A stretch of DNA of 36,950 bases from Lewinellaceae bacterium (GTDB lineage Bacteria; Bacteroidota; Bacteroidia; Chitinophagales; Saprospiraceae): NCBI GenBank assembly GCA_020636445.1, contig JACJXV010000037.1, positions 1 to 36,950 on the forward strand, in the 5' to 3' direction. The position numbers and the translations under genes were made by a program. Shown piece after piece: positions 26,079 to 33,864 of this stretch. How positions within the stretch are numbered: the stretch's first letter is position 1; each line of letters starts with the position of its first letter. A model generated the notes under the pieces. That model ran no database searches and was not told where the DNA came from. It saw nothing but the letters and a program-made list of their open reading frames with translations.

Positions 26079-27587
26079 ATGAAATTCCATAAAATCAAAA
26101 TAGGCTTTATCTGCATGTTTCTACTTGCAGGCATTTCCTGTTCCAAAGACTTCATAGAAGAGCAACCCCGAGGCCAGTTCCTCTCTGAGAACTATTATGC
26201 CGACAAAGATCAGGCATTCTCAGCGCTCGTTGGTGTATACGATGTACTACGTAAAAATTCTGGCGGATTCGAAAATATGCTTACGATGATGAACGCCGGA
26301 TCAGATGACCAGGTTGCTGGTGGCGGTGGCGCTTCTGATGGTGCTGGAATCCAGGGATTCTCCAACTACACCATCAATGAAACGATCATGCCTGGCAGCT
26401 TCTGGAATGATTACTTCCAGGGGGTTTTCCGTGCGAATATCCTCTTGCAGAAGCTGCCGGACACAGAGATGGACGCTGCCTTAAAAGCACGCTTCACTGC
26501 GGAAACCAAAACGTTGCGGGCATTTTACTATTTCAATTTGCTCAATCTGTTCCGCAATATTCCGCTCATCCTGGAACCGCTAACGGCAAATAACATGTAC
26601 GCGGTCGAACAGGCTACGCCGGAAGCGGTATATGCCCAAATTGAAAAGGATCTTGCCGAAGCAATCCCTGCATTGCCAATCACCGTACCTAAGTCAACAG
26701 AAGCCGGTCGGCTGACAAAAGGTGTAGCGCAAGCTATTCTGGGTAAAGTTTTCCTTTATCAAAAGAAAAACGCTCAGGCTGCTGCTCAGTTTGCTGAAGT
26801 AAACGGTACTCCGGGTGGAACCAGCCAGTATGGCTATCAGTTGCTCCCCAAGTTCAGTGATCTTTGGGTGACCACCAATAAGTTTAACTCGGAATTCATT
26901 CTGGAAGCCAGCCACAGCAGCCAGGGCAACTCCGACTGGGGATGGTGGGGCAGTGCACGTGATGAAGGCAATACCGTCAATGTCATGGTGGGCCCACGTA
27001 GCTACTCTCGCCCTGCCGGCTCGACAGCCGACGACATTCCTTCTGGCTGGAGCTTCAATGTGTTTACCCAGGATTTCTATGACTTTATGAAAGATGACCC
27101 GCGCTTTAGTGCTACGGTCTTAGACCTGAAAGCCCTTAAGGCAGCTGGTCAGGTAGATTATATCTCCGGCTATCAGGATAGTGGTTATTTCCTGAATAAG
27201 TTCCTGCCTCGCCAATCGGATGTACGTACCGGTGGTGGTGCACTTGAACTCAACTATAAGCAAAATACGCCGATCATTCGCCTGGCGGATACCTACCTCA
27301 TGGAAGCTGAGGCATTAGGAGGCACTGGCGCCCGCGCTCAAGCGCTACTGGATGCTGTTCGTGCCCGGGTAGGTCTGCCTTCTATTCCAGTCTCTCTGGC
27401 TGCTATCAAAGATGAGCGCAGAAGAGAACTTGCTGGTGAAGGTCACCGCTTTTTCGATCTCGTACGTTGGGGTGATGCTGCCAGCAAATTAGCTAGCAGA
27501 GGTTTCAAAGCCAACAAGAACGAGATCTTCCCGATTCCTGCCCGCGAATTGGACGGTACGCTCCTGGTGCAGAACCCAGGCTATTGA
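26079..27587 (+). CDS. RagB/SusD-family nutrient-binding outer membrane lipoprotein
   Basis: A 502-residue surface lipoprotein with signal and lipobox FLLAGISC (Cys21), then KDFIEEQPRGQFLSENYYA typical of SusD N-termini. The helical repeat core includes FTAETKTLRAFYYFNLLNLF and KAILGKVFLYQKKN-like segments, and the C-terminal region contains DERRRELAGEGHRFFDLVRW and FPIPARELD, hallmark SusD motifs. It caps the SusC barrel and captures the glycan. It is co-transcribed with SusC (20-base gap) and with the following lipoprotein gene. Confidence 0.96.
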   Translation: MKFHKIKIGFICMFLLAGISCSKDFIEEQPRGQFLSENYYADKDQAFSALVGVYDVLRKNSGGFENMLTMMNAGSDDQVAGGGGASDGAGIQGFSNYTINETIMPGSFWNDYFQGVFRANILLQKLPDTEMDAALKARFTAETKTLRAFYYFNLLNLFRNIPLILEPLTANNMYAVEQATPEAVYAQIEKDLAEAIPALPITVPKSTEAGRLTKGVAQAILGKVFLYQKKNAQAAAQFAEVNGTPGGTSQYGYQLLPKFSDLWVTTNKFNSEFILEASHSSQGNSDWGWWGSARDEGNTVNVMVGPRSYSRPAGSTADDIPSGWSFNVFTQDFYDFMKDDPRFSATVLDLKALKAAGQVDYISGYQDSGYFLNKFLPRQSDVRTGGGALELNYKQNTPIIRLADTYLMEAEALGGTGARAQALLDAVRARVGLPSIPVSLAAIKDERRRELAGEGHRFFDLVRWGDAASKLASRGFKANKNEIFPIPARELDGTLLVQNPGY

Positions 27588-27607
27588 TCACTAAACAAAA
27601 CATCAAC

Positions 27608-28711
27608 ATGAAAATATTTGGTTTCTTGCTTAGCGCTTTTGTGCTAATCTCCCTGACTACGGGCTGTTCAGAACTAAGCGGTCTCGACGAGGACAACTCC
27701 TTTCTGAATACAGCTACTTCCGGGAATTTTTCCAAGATATTCGACATTAGCAACGATAATTCAGGTAATGTAAAAATCACGCCCTTAGGGGACGGATTTA
27801 CAAGTGCAGTGATCAATTTCGGACACGGTACAGGGCCAACGGCTTCTGCGACTGTAGTTCCCGGAGGGTCAGCTACGCATGCCTATCCTGAAGGAAGTTA
27901 TACTGTAGCCATCGACTTCTACGATATCACTGGTGGTAAGAAGACGGAAACGTATCCGCTTCAGGTAACCTACCGCGCACCGGAGAATTTGATTGTAAAT
28001 ATTTCCGGCGAAACCCAGGTGAAGGCGGAAGCCCTCTATGCCAAGTCATTTTTGGTCTTTTATGGTGACGTTGCCAATGAAGTAGGCACCCCTCTGGCCG
28101 TTGGTCAGACAGCGCCTCCGCATACCTACCCTGCCACGGGGGGTCCGTTTGTACTGCGGGTGGAAGCATTGAGTGGTGGCGCGGCCAAAACGAGCTTCTC
28201 CAAGACACTGTTTAGCTTCCCTATCGATTTTGAGAATGCCAATGTTGAATACTTCTTCGGCACTTTTGGTGGCGGCCAGCAATTCGCTACAGTCGACAAC
28301 CCTGATAAGTCGGGGCTGAATACCAGTGCGAAAGTGGGTAAGTTTACCCGCGGCTGGGAATTCTGGAGCGGCACATACAGCCCGATGAATATCCCCATCA
28401 ACCTTGCCTATGGTAAGAAAGTCAAAGTATTGGCTTACAACCCAGACCCCGCCATGATTGGCAAAAGCCTGAATGTGGAGCTGGAAGCTTCTATTCCTGG
28501 TGGCGCTTCCCCTAACGGCGTAGGCGTACTGAAAGTACCCTTAACCAAGTCCGGTGAATGGGAGGAATTGGTGTTCGACTTTAGTCAGATCTCCGCTATT
28601 CCGGCCAATACTAAGTTTGCCCAGCTGGTATTACGTTTCAGCGATGACGTTGATGGTGCCGATGGTATAGGCAAAGTAGTGTACGTTGACAACTTTAGAT
28701 TGACTAACTAA
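27608..28711 (+). CDS. Surface glycan-binding lipoprotein, PKD-like domain plus C-terminal carbohydrate-binding-like domain
   Basis: From ATG 27608 the protein has 367 residues (a TTG upstream overlapping the SusD stop is less likely). Signal and lipobox: LLSAFVLISLTTGC, Cys20. Residues about 50-125 form a PKD-like beta-sandwich (INFGHGTGPTASATVVPGGS, HAYPEGSYTVAIDFYD). A second Ig-like part follows, then a C-terminal domain from about residue 205 (FENANVEYFFGTFGG, VDNPDKSGLNTSAKVGKFTR, GEWEELVFDFSQ, VVYVDNFRLTN) that resembles CBM-type beta-sandwich modules with a conserved Trp. It fills the SusE/SGBP position, 20 bases after SusD, and probably holds the beta-glucan at the cell surface. Ligand is inferred from neighbouring enzymes. 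Confidence 0.85.
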   Translation: MKIFGFLLSAFVLISLTTGCSELSGLDEDNSFLNTATSGNFSKIFDISNDNSGNVKITPLGDGFTSAVINFGHGTGPTASATVVPGGSATHAYPEGSYTVAIDFYDITGGKKTETYPLQVTYRAPENLIVNISGETQVKAEALYAKSFLVFYGDVANEVGTPLAVGQTAPPHTYPATGGPFVLRVEALSGGAAKTSFSKTLFSFPIDFENANVEYFFGTFGGGQQFATVDNPDKSGLNTSAKVGKFTRGWEFWSGTYSPMNIPINLAYGKKVKVLAYNPDPAMIGKSLNVELEASIPGGASPNGVGVLKVPLTKSGEWEELVFDFSQISAIPANTKFAQLVLRFSDDVDGADGIGKVVYVDNFRLTN

Positions 28712-28725
28712 AAAATCAAACAATT

Positions 28726-29664
28726 ATGACTAAGCATATAGGAAGGCTTTTATTCGCGGCAGGCGTTTTGCTTACGCTGGCCAGCTGCGAAGAAGCCAGC
28801 TACGATTTGGGAGATCTGACGCCTCCCTCCAATATTCAGATTACGGCCCAGGTTGTTGGTGCCACCTCAGCAACCCCCAATGGAAATGGTACGGGGGATG
28901 TTAACTTCACCGTTACTGCCGACGGGGCTCTTGCCTACAAGATCGATTATGATGCTTCCGACGGACTCACACTGGTTAACTTGCCAACAGGTAAAGGCTC
29001 TAAGAAGTACACGAAGCTCGGCACCAATACGTATACGGTTACCGCAGTAGTTTATGGCCCAGGGGGAACCTCCTCTACCGCTACCTCTCAGGTTACGGTA
29101 ATCAGTACCTTCCAGCCAGACGCTTCGATTCCGCAAAACCTGACCGCAGGAACCTCCAAAACGTGGATTGTGGATAAAAGTGTTCCCGGACACTTTGGTG
29201 TAGGCCCCTGGAATGACAACTCTCCCGGTCCCGAATGGTGGTCGGCAAGTGTGAACGAAAAAGTAGCTTGCTGTAACTGTTTTTACACAACGACTTTCAC
29301 CTTCACCAAAACGGCTTCCGGATATACCCTGACCATTGTAGCTCCTGATGGTGCCTTCACCAAAACAGGTGCTTTGGCCGGTGGTCTTCCCGGTATCCCG
29401 GCCAGCGGTGATGAAGGCTGTTATGCTACCTATACGGGCGGCACCAGCAGTTTCAGCTTTATTCCGTCCGGCACAGGAATTCCTGCTTCTACCCCGTCTA
29501 CGAAGACGACAATTCAGTTATCCGGATCAAGCACCTTCATTGGTTACGGTGCCACGCAGAAGGATTATGAAATTATGTCTTTGACGGAAAATACTATGTA
29601 CCTGCGGGTACAGGGAACTGAAACAGGCAATGCCTGGTATTTACGGATGATTCCGAAACCGTAG
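28726..29664 (+). CDS. Second surface glycan-binding-like lipoprotein with PKD-like domain
   Basis: A 312-residue lipoprotein (LLFAAGVLLTLASC, Cys21) starting 14 bases after the previous gene. Residues about 33-125 form a PKD-like domain (PPSNIQITAQVVG, VNFTVTADGALAYKIDYDAS, NTYTVTAVVYGPGG). The C-terminal half is a separate domain: SKTWIVDKSVPGHFGVGPW, GPEWWSASVNEKVACCNCFY, DEGCYATYTGGTSSFSFIP, and NTMYLRVQGTETGNAWYLRM at the end, a lipocalin-like beta pattern. The cluster CCNC and a later Cys may form disulfides. Aromatic residues (PEWWSA, GPWNDN) are candidates for sugar stacking. It probably assists glycan capture; no catalytic motif is seen. Confidence 0.83.
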   Translation: MTKHIGRLLFAAGVLLTLASCEEASYDLGDLTPPSNIQITAQVVGATSATPNGNGTGDVNFTVTADGALAYKIDYDASDGLTLVNLPTGKGSKKYTKLGTNTYTVTAVVYGPGGTSSTATSQVTVISTFQPDASIPQNLTAGTSKTWIVDKSVPGHFGVGPWNDNSPGPEWWSASVNEKVACCNCFYTTTFTFTKTASGYTLTIVAPDGAFTKTGALAGGLPGIPASGDEGCYATYTGGTSSFSFIPSGTGIPASTPSTKTTIQLSGSSTFIGYGATQKDYEIMSLTENTMYLRVQGTETGNAWYLRMIPKP

Positions 29665-29686
29665 ATTGATTTTGCTGTTTAACACA

Positions 29687-29732
29687 TTCCGCCTTCCCGG
29701 CTTTTGTTGGGAGGGCGGAAATGTTATTTTTG
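29687..29732 (+). terminator. Terminator-like hairpin at the end of the SusCD-lipoprotein transcript
   Basis: TTCCGCCTTCCC (29687-29698) pairs with GGGAGGGCGGAA (29709-29720) in a 12-bp stem with one G-U pair and a 10-base loop, followed by ATGTTATTTTT. It falls 22 bases after the stop of the second binding lipoprotein, and its T-rich tail contains the -7 element of the next promoter. Confidence 0.7.
29704..29732 (+). promoter_or_regulatory. Candidate promoter of the GH16 gene, overlapping the terminator
   Basis: TTG at 29704-29706, an 18-base spacer, and TATTTTTG at 29725-29732 give an exact TTG-N18-TAnnTTTG match. The start would be near 29739, about 20 bases before the ATG at 29758. The -33 element lies in the loop of the preceding hairpin. 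Confidence 0.6.
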
Positions 29733-29757
29733 AGGTGTTTCAAAATATCCCGCAGTT

Positions 29758-30990
29758 ATGCTAATAAAAAGTAATGTGCTCTCCAGCCTGGCCCTGCTTT
29801 TCATTTGCCTCCTTCCTATGCAATCCTGCTCCAATCCTGATGGGGATGGCAAAGAAGATATGCCTGTCGTCGAAGTCCTTCCGGTATTGAGTGTCCTAGA
29901 CGCCACCACCGTAAGAGGAAAAACAGCCTCCACGCTCCAATTTTATGTCTTCATTGACAAAGCCTGGACCAAGCCCGTTACTGTAGCATACTCCCTGATG
30001 GATGGAACAGCTGTAGCGCCCAGGGATTTTGTTGCTAAAACCGGTACAGCGACCATTCCCGCCAACCAAACATCGACGAATATCGAAGTGACCATCCAGG
30101 GTGATGATATTGATATGCGCCAACCCAATTTGGAATTTTCCCTGGTACTCACCAACCCCGATCAATGCACGTTGGCTAACAGTACAGCCAAAGGAAGTAT
30201 CGTCACCGAAAATGGAACTTTCCTGGCTACCGATACTACCGGTTACCGGACACCTCTTTCCTATCCGGGCTACACCCTGGCGTGGAGCGATGAATTTTCA
30301 GGATCTACACTAGACCCGAATACCTGGACCCACGAAATCGGTAATGGCGTAGGTGGCTGGGGTAACAACGAATTACAGTATTACACCGCAAGTACCAAAA
30401 ATTCCTTCTTATCCAATGGTAACCTGGTCATCGAAGCCCGGAAAGAAGACGCTGTAGGTTATAAATATACCTCTGCCAGAATCATTACCCGGGCCAAGAA
30501 GGAGTTTACTTTCGGCCGGATTGATATCCGGGCCAAACTGCCCGTGATTAAAGGGATCTGGCCTGCACTTTGGATGCTGGGATCCAATATTCAATCAGAA
30601 GGCTGGCCCGCCTGTGGTGAGATTGACATCATGGAACTCATCGGCACGTATACCAACCGCGTTCACGGCACTGTCCATTGGAAGCCGGTTAGCGGCAGCA
30701 GTACGAACAAAGGACAGGCCATTGAGCTACCCGCCGGGAATTTTTCGCAGCAGTTCCATGTCTTCAGCCTGGTTTGGGAGAAAGACAAGCTTGACTTTTA
30801 CATGGATGATCAGCTGTACTTTACCTTCACCAAACAGGATGTAGGTGCGGCCAATTATCCGTTTAATAACCCGTTCTTTTTCATTTTCAATGTTGCCGTT
30901 GGGGGTAACTGGCCTGGGCCACCTGTGGAGAACAGCGCTTTTCCACCACAACGTATGTTTGTGGACTACGTCCGGGTTTTTCAAAAATAG
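29758..30990 (+). CDS. GH16 endo-beta-1,3-glucanase (laminarinase-like) lipoprotein with Calx-beta domain
   Basis: A 410-residue enzyme. Signal with lipobox LLPMQSC (Cys24) predicts an outer-membrane lipoprotein. Residues about 45-145 form a Calx-beta domain (VAYSLMDGTAVAPRDFVAKT, GTATIPANQTSTNIEVTIQG, DDIDMRQPNLEF). The GH16 catalytic domain runs from about 165 to the end: LAWSDEFSGSTLDPNTWTHE, GGWGNNELQYYTA, FGRIDIRAKLPVIKGIWPAL, the catalytic EIDIMELIG with Glu288 (nucleophile), Asp290 and Glu293 (acid/base), and FFIFNVAVGGNWPGPP. The methionine-containing EIDIME and the sequence around it match the laminarinase subfamily. It would cut beta-1,3-glucan at the cell surface into oligosaccharides for the SusCD importer. 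It has its own candidate promoter. Confidence 0.95.
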   Translation: MLIKSNVLSSLALLFICLLPMQSCSNPDGDGKEDMPVVEVLPVLSVLDATTVRGKTASTLQFYVFIDKAWTKPVTVAYSLMDGTAVAPRDFVAKTGTATIPANQTSTNIEVTIQGDDIDMRQPNLEFSLVLTNPDQCTLANSTAKGSIVTENGTFLATDTTGYRTPLSYPGYTLAWSDEFSGSTLDPNTWTHEIGNGVGGWGNNELQYYTASTKNSFLSNGNLVIEARKEDAVGYKYTSARIITRAKKEFTFGRIDIRAKLPVIKGIWPALWMLGSNIQSEGWPACGEIDIMELIGTYTNRVHGTVHWKPVSGSSTNKGQAIELPAGNFSQQFHVFSLVWEKDKLDFYMDDQLYFTFTKQDVGAANYPFNNPFFFIFNVAVGGNWPGPPVENSAFPPQRMFVDYVRVFQK

Positions 30991-31023
30991 GAACCACCAC
31001 GCATTTTAGGCGTTTACACGACA

Positions 31024-31061
31024 TTTTGAGTAGCCGAAGGTGACTTTTGGCTGCCTCAAAA
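31024..31061 (+). terminator. Hairpin between the GH16 and GH30 genes
   Basis: TTTTGAG (31024-31030) pairs with CTCAAAA (31055-31061); inside, AGCC (31032-31035) pairs with GGCT (31049-31052) and continues with weaker pairs to a small loop. No T tract follows, so it may be an mRNA-stabilising or attenuating structure instead of a complete terminator. Confidence 0.4.
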
Positions 31062-31157
31062 GACGTTGCTATAATGTATATTAGGTGCCAGTCAAATGGA
31101 CTCTTGCCTGAACTCAATGATCCGTTTTAGAAAGGTCCGACTGTCAATTTGATTATA

Positions 31158-32600
31158 ATGTTTAAGACTAACCTCATGATGTACTACCTTCTCCTCGGGC
31201 TGATTATTCTCGGAAGCTGCACCAAGAACGGAAACAGTGAAGATCCTACACCCGTACCACCAACGACCCTGACCAATGAGGTTGACCTTTGGGTCACCAG
31301 TGGTGATCGTACTAAGCTTTTGGAAAAGCAAACCGGGGTCATTGCCTTTACTATCCAGCCTAATACTTACCCCAGCATAGAAGTTGATGCATCCAAAACC
31401 TTCCAAAAAATGGATGGTTTTGGCTATTCACTGACGGGGGGTAGCGCGTTAGTAATCAATAAGATGTCAGCAGACTCCCGGGATAAGCTGCTGGAGGAAC
31501 TCTTTGCCTGCACTGGCGAAAATCTTTGTATTTCCTATCTGCGCATCAGCATCGGTGCTTCTGACCTGGATGATCGTGTATTCAGTTATAACGACATCCC
31601 TGAAGGTACTGAAGATCTAACGCTTAGCCAGTTCAACCTTTCCCGCGATACTATTCACCTGATCCCCACACTGAAGGCTATTCTGAAAATTAACCCGAAT
31701 ATTAAACTCATGGGGTCGCCATGGAGCGCTCCCGTTTGGATGAAAAGCAACAAAAGCTCCATTGGTGGTACCTTGCTCCCGAAGTATTACCCGGTTTATG
31801 CTGCCTATTTCGTGAAGTATATCCAGGAAATGAAAAAACAGGGCATCACTCTGGATGCCATTACCGTGCAAAACGAACCTCAGCATGGCGGTAATAATCC
31901 CAGTATGGTCATGAGCGCTGCTGAGCAAGCAGATTTTGTCAAAAACCACCTTGGGCCCGCCTTCCAGCGTGCAGGCCTGACCACTAAAATTATCATTTGG
32001 GACCATAATTGCGACAACCCCAATTATCCTATTTCCATTCTCAATGACCCTACTGCTAAGTCCTATATCGATGGATCGGCGTTTCACCTATATGCAGGCG
32101 ATATCAGCGCCCTGTCGCAGGTTTATGCGGCCCATCCGGATAAAAGCCTCTATTTCACTGAGCAGTGGACGAGTGCCAATGGCGATTTCAGTGGTGACCT
32201 GCAGTGGCATATCCGGAATGTGGTTATTGGCAGCACGCGCAACTGGAGCAAAGCTACGCTGGAATGGAATCTGGCCAATGACGAGGGGTATGGGCCGCAT
32301 ACACCAGGGGGGTGCACACTTTGTAAAGGCGCATTAACGATTGGCGGAAACGCTGTCACCCGCAACGTAGCATACTATGTTATCGGCCATGCCACGCGGT
32401 TTATTCCACCCGGCTCCATCCGGATTTCCAGCTCCCTGCCTGCCAACTTACCTAATGTAGCTTTTTTGACGCCAGCAGGCAAGCAAGTACTCCTTGTACT
32501 CAATCCAAATGTACAATCCGAGGTTTTCAATATCCAGGATCGTGGTAAGCGAGCGTTGGTATCGCTTCCGCCAAATTCGGTAGGGACCTTTGTTTGGTGA
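31158..32600 (+). CDS. GH30 glycoside hydrolase lipoprotein, likely endo-beta-1,6-glucanase or beta-glucosidase type
   Basis: From ATG 31158 the protein has 480 residues (TTG at 31149 is in frame but less likely). Lipobox LGLIILGSC, Cys21. The GH30 plan is clear: FQKMDGFGYSLTGGSALVIN at the start of the domain, CISYLRISIGASDLDD, IKLMGSPWSAPVWMKSN, acid/base Glu240 in VQNEPQHGG, nucleophile Glu335 in LYFTEQWT, LEWNLANDEGYGPHTPGGC, and a C-terminal beta domain (LPNVAFLTPAGKQVLLVLNP). In beta-glucan loci GH30 enzymes of this look often cut beta-1,6-linked glucose, which complements the GH16 enzyme for branched laminarin or fungal glucan. GH30 subfamily is not determined here. Confidence 0.93.
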   Translation: MFKTNLMMYYLLLGLIILGSCTKNGNSEDPTPVPPTTLTNEVDLWVTSGDRTKLLEKQTGVIAFTIQPNTYPSIEVDASKTFQKMDGFGYSLTGGSALVINKMSADSRDKLLEELFACTGENLCISYLRISIGASDLDDRVFSYNDIPEGTEDLTLSQFNLSRDTIHLIPTLKAILKINPNIKLMGSPWSAPVWMKSNKSSIGGTLLPKYYPVYAAYFVKYIQEMKKQGITLDAITVQNEPQHGGNNPSMVMSAAEQADFVKNHLGPAFQRAGLTTKIIIWDHNCDNPNYPISILNDPTAKSYIDGSAFHLYAGDISALSQVYAAHPDKSLYFTEQWTSANGDFSGDLQWHIRNVVIGSTRNWSKATLEWNLANDEGYGPHTPGGCTLCKGALTIGGNAVTRNVAYYVIGHATRFIPPGSIRISSSLPANLPNVAFLTPAGKQVLLVLNPNVQSEVFNIQDRGKRALVSLPPNSVGTFVW

Positions 32601-33199
32601 GTTCAGGAGGGGTTAAACGACTTCGCTGCGCGAATGGTTTATAAAGTTTATGCCGCTTCGCTCAGTTTATCCCACTCACTGCGTTCGTTTGGTTTATGAC
32701 CGCTCGCGTTGCTCGCTCAGTTTATGAGGTTTATTTTTAGCTCACTGCCAACTGCTAAAGCGCCAAAAGCCAATACGCTAACGCGCTGACAATCGGTTTA
32801 TGCCACTCACTGCGTTCGTTTGGTTTATACCGCTTCGCCCCAGACCCGTACGGGCAGGCTGGGCAAGTTCGGTTTATGACCGTTCGCTATCGCTCACTCA
32901 GTTTATGGGGTTTATTTGGTTTATTTTTTTAGCCAAGGCGCCAACACGCCAACAACCAATACGCCACTAATAGGTATCATTTTCCGCCGGTCATGAGACC
33001 GGCCAATAGCCCGTATGGAATCTGAAGATTCCAACGAACAAGGTTAGGCCAATCCTACCATTAACTATTACATGATGGATGATTAACCAAGCCGCTCGGC
33101 AAAGTAACCATTCCATCAGCCTTTCACCATTCCCCCTTTAAAATGACCATTGTCATTGACATTCTACCCAAAAACGGGGAACATTTTGGAAAATTGGTA
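32601..33199. repeat. Non-coding region packed with GTTTAT-centred short repeats
   Basis: No gene is supported between the GH30 stop and the small membrane protein. GTTTAT occurs twelve times between 32637 and 32924. A 26-bp unit is exactly repeated at 32672-32697 and 32803-32828. GGTTTATGACCG recurs at 32691 and 32871, and CTCAGTTTATG at 32716 and 32897. Between them lie CG-rich stretches such as CGCTCGCGTTGCTCGCTCAG. The region ends with one copy of the two-hairpin repeat (32987-33040). Confidence 0.7.
32987..33040. repeat. Two-hairpin intergenic repeat, copy 1
   Basis: CCGGTC-ATGA-GACCGG (32987-33002), a 14-base linker, then GGAATC-TGAA-GATTCC (33017-33032) and AACGAACA. A second copy of the same 54-base layout is at 35087-35140, with 12 differences by my count. 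Confidence 0.7.
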
Positions 33200-33583
33200 A
33201 TGATGGAAAAGTCGAAAAAGATATTGTTTTGGGTACCGCGGATAATGGCAATACTGGCGATATTATTCGTGAGTGTATTTGCCCTGGATGCCTTCCAGCC
33301 AGGCGCGACATTGACACAGCAGCTTACCGATTTCTTCATCCATTTAATTCCTTCTTTCGTGTTGTTGGCCGTATTGTTGCTGGCGTGGAAACGTGAGTTG
33401 GCCGGCGGCATTATCTTCGCCTTGATCGGTCTGGTGACCAGTCCCATTGTGTTTATGCTCAACTACCGGATGAACCATTCCATTGGAATGAGCCTGTCAA
33501 TTATCCTGTTGATCACCATTCCTTTTCTGGTAATCGGCGTGCTATTCATTTGGGGACATATCGGAAAACGGAAACCGATCTGA
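33200..33583 (+). CDS. Small integral membrane protein of unknown function
   Basis: The frame opens at 33143, but MMEKSKKILFWVPRIMAILA at 33200/33203 is the natural start, giving about 127 residues. Four hydrophobic helices can be seen: ILFWVPRIMAILAILFVSVF, IHLIPSFVLLAVLLLAW, GGIIFALIGLVTSPIVFML, and GMSLSIILLITIPFLVIGVL; the end is KRKPI. I recall similar four-helix proteins in many Bacteroidota without known function. No catalytic motif. It stands alone, flanked by repeat-rich DNA, and is followed by a hairpin at 33606-33629. Confidence 0.8.
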   Translation: MMEKSKKILFWVPRIMAILAILFVSVFALDAFQPGATLTQQLTDFFIHLIPSFVLLAVLLLAWKRELAGGIIFALIGLVTSPIVFMLNYRMNHSIGMSLSIILLITIPFLVIGVLFIWGHIGKRKPI

Positions 33584-33605
33584 AGATCGTGAGGTTTTAG
33601 GCCTG

Positions 33606-33629
33606 ATCGGGAGTCTTCCGACTCCCGAT
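33606..33629. terminator. Hairpin after the small membrane protein gene
   Basis: ATCGGGAGTC (33606-33615), loop TTCC, GACTCCCGAT (33620-33629): a perfect 10-bp stem with a four-base loop, 23 bases after the stop codon. There is no T tract, so termination is uncertain. A smaller hairpin CGATC-TGAA-GATCG directly precedes it. Confidence 0.4.
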
Positions 33630-33750
33630 AACAGGTTCCTTCCCTCCTCATTTTGGACAAAATGCAATGAAACTTAATTAAACGACCAACAAAACGACCA
33701 ATCGGTGAAAAAAGCCTAAAACGTTGCATGCCAAAGAATTAGACTTTGTA

Positions 33751-33770
33751 GTTGTCGGGATGACAGGATT
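33751..33770 (-). repeat. Duplicate of the tRNA-Pro 3' end
   Basis: The 20 bases GTTGTCGGGATGACAGGATT are identical to 34001-34020, which is the 3' end of tRNA-Pro plus four downstream bases, in the same orientation and 250 bases away. The rest of a tRNA is absent here. Confidence 0.85.
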
Positions 33771-33807
33771 AGCTGCGCTGATCTAGAAAGGAGGGGGATC
33801 TAAGTAC

Positions 33808-33827
33808 GGCCACGATGCATCGTGGCC
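33808..33827. repeat. Perfect 20-bp palindrome
   Basis: GGCCACGATG joined to its exact complement CATCGTGGCC, followed by an A-rich run. It may be a protein site or simply a cruciform-prone relic; its function is unknown. On either strand the T tract is not on the side needed for a terminator. Confidence 0.6.
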
Positions 33828-33831
33828 AAAC

Positions 33832-33864
33832 AAAAAAAACCAGGATTAGCTCCGCTGATCCTGG
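33832..33864 (-). terminator. Second minus-strand terminator downstream of the tRNA genes
   Basis: On the minus strand, CCAGGAT (33864-33858) and ATCCTGG (33846-33840) form a stem with further AGC/GCT pairing, followed by eight T (33839-33832). A degenerate relative of the same hairpin lies near 33764-33790 without the T tract. Confidence 0.6.

Noticed and set aside
31047..31075. E. coli-like promoter TTGGCT-N17-TATAAT before the GH30 gene
   Set aside because: Bacteroidota primary sigma factors use a different -7 element, and the -35-like box lies inside a hairpin arm; probably a chance match.
32601..32940. CRISPR array
   Set aside because: Repeat units are of unequal length and irregular spacing, with CG-rich shared segments between them; no constant repeat-spacer pattern and no cas gene in the window.
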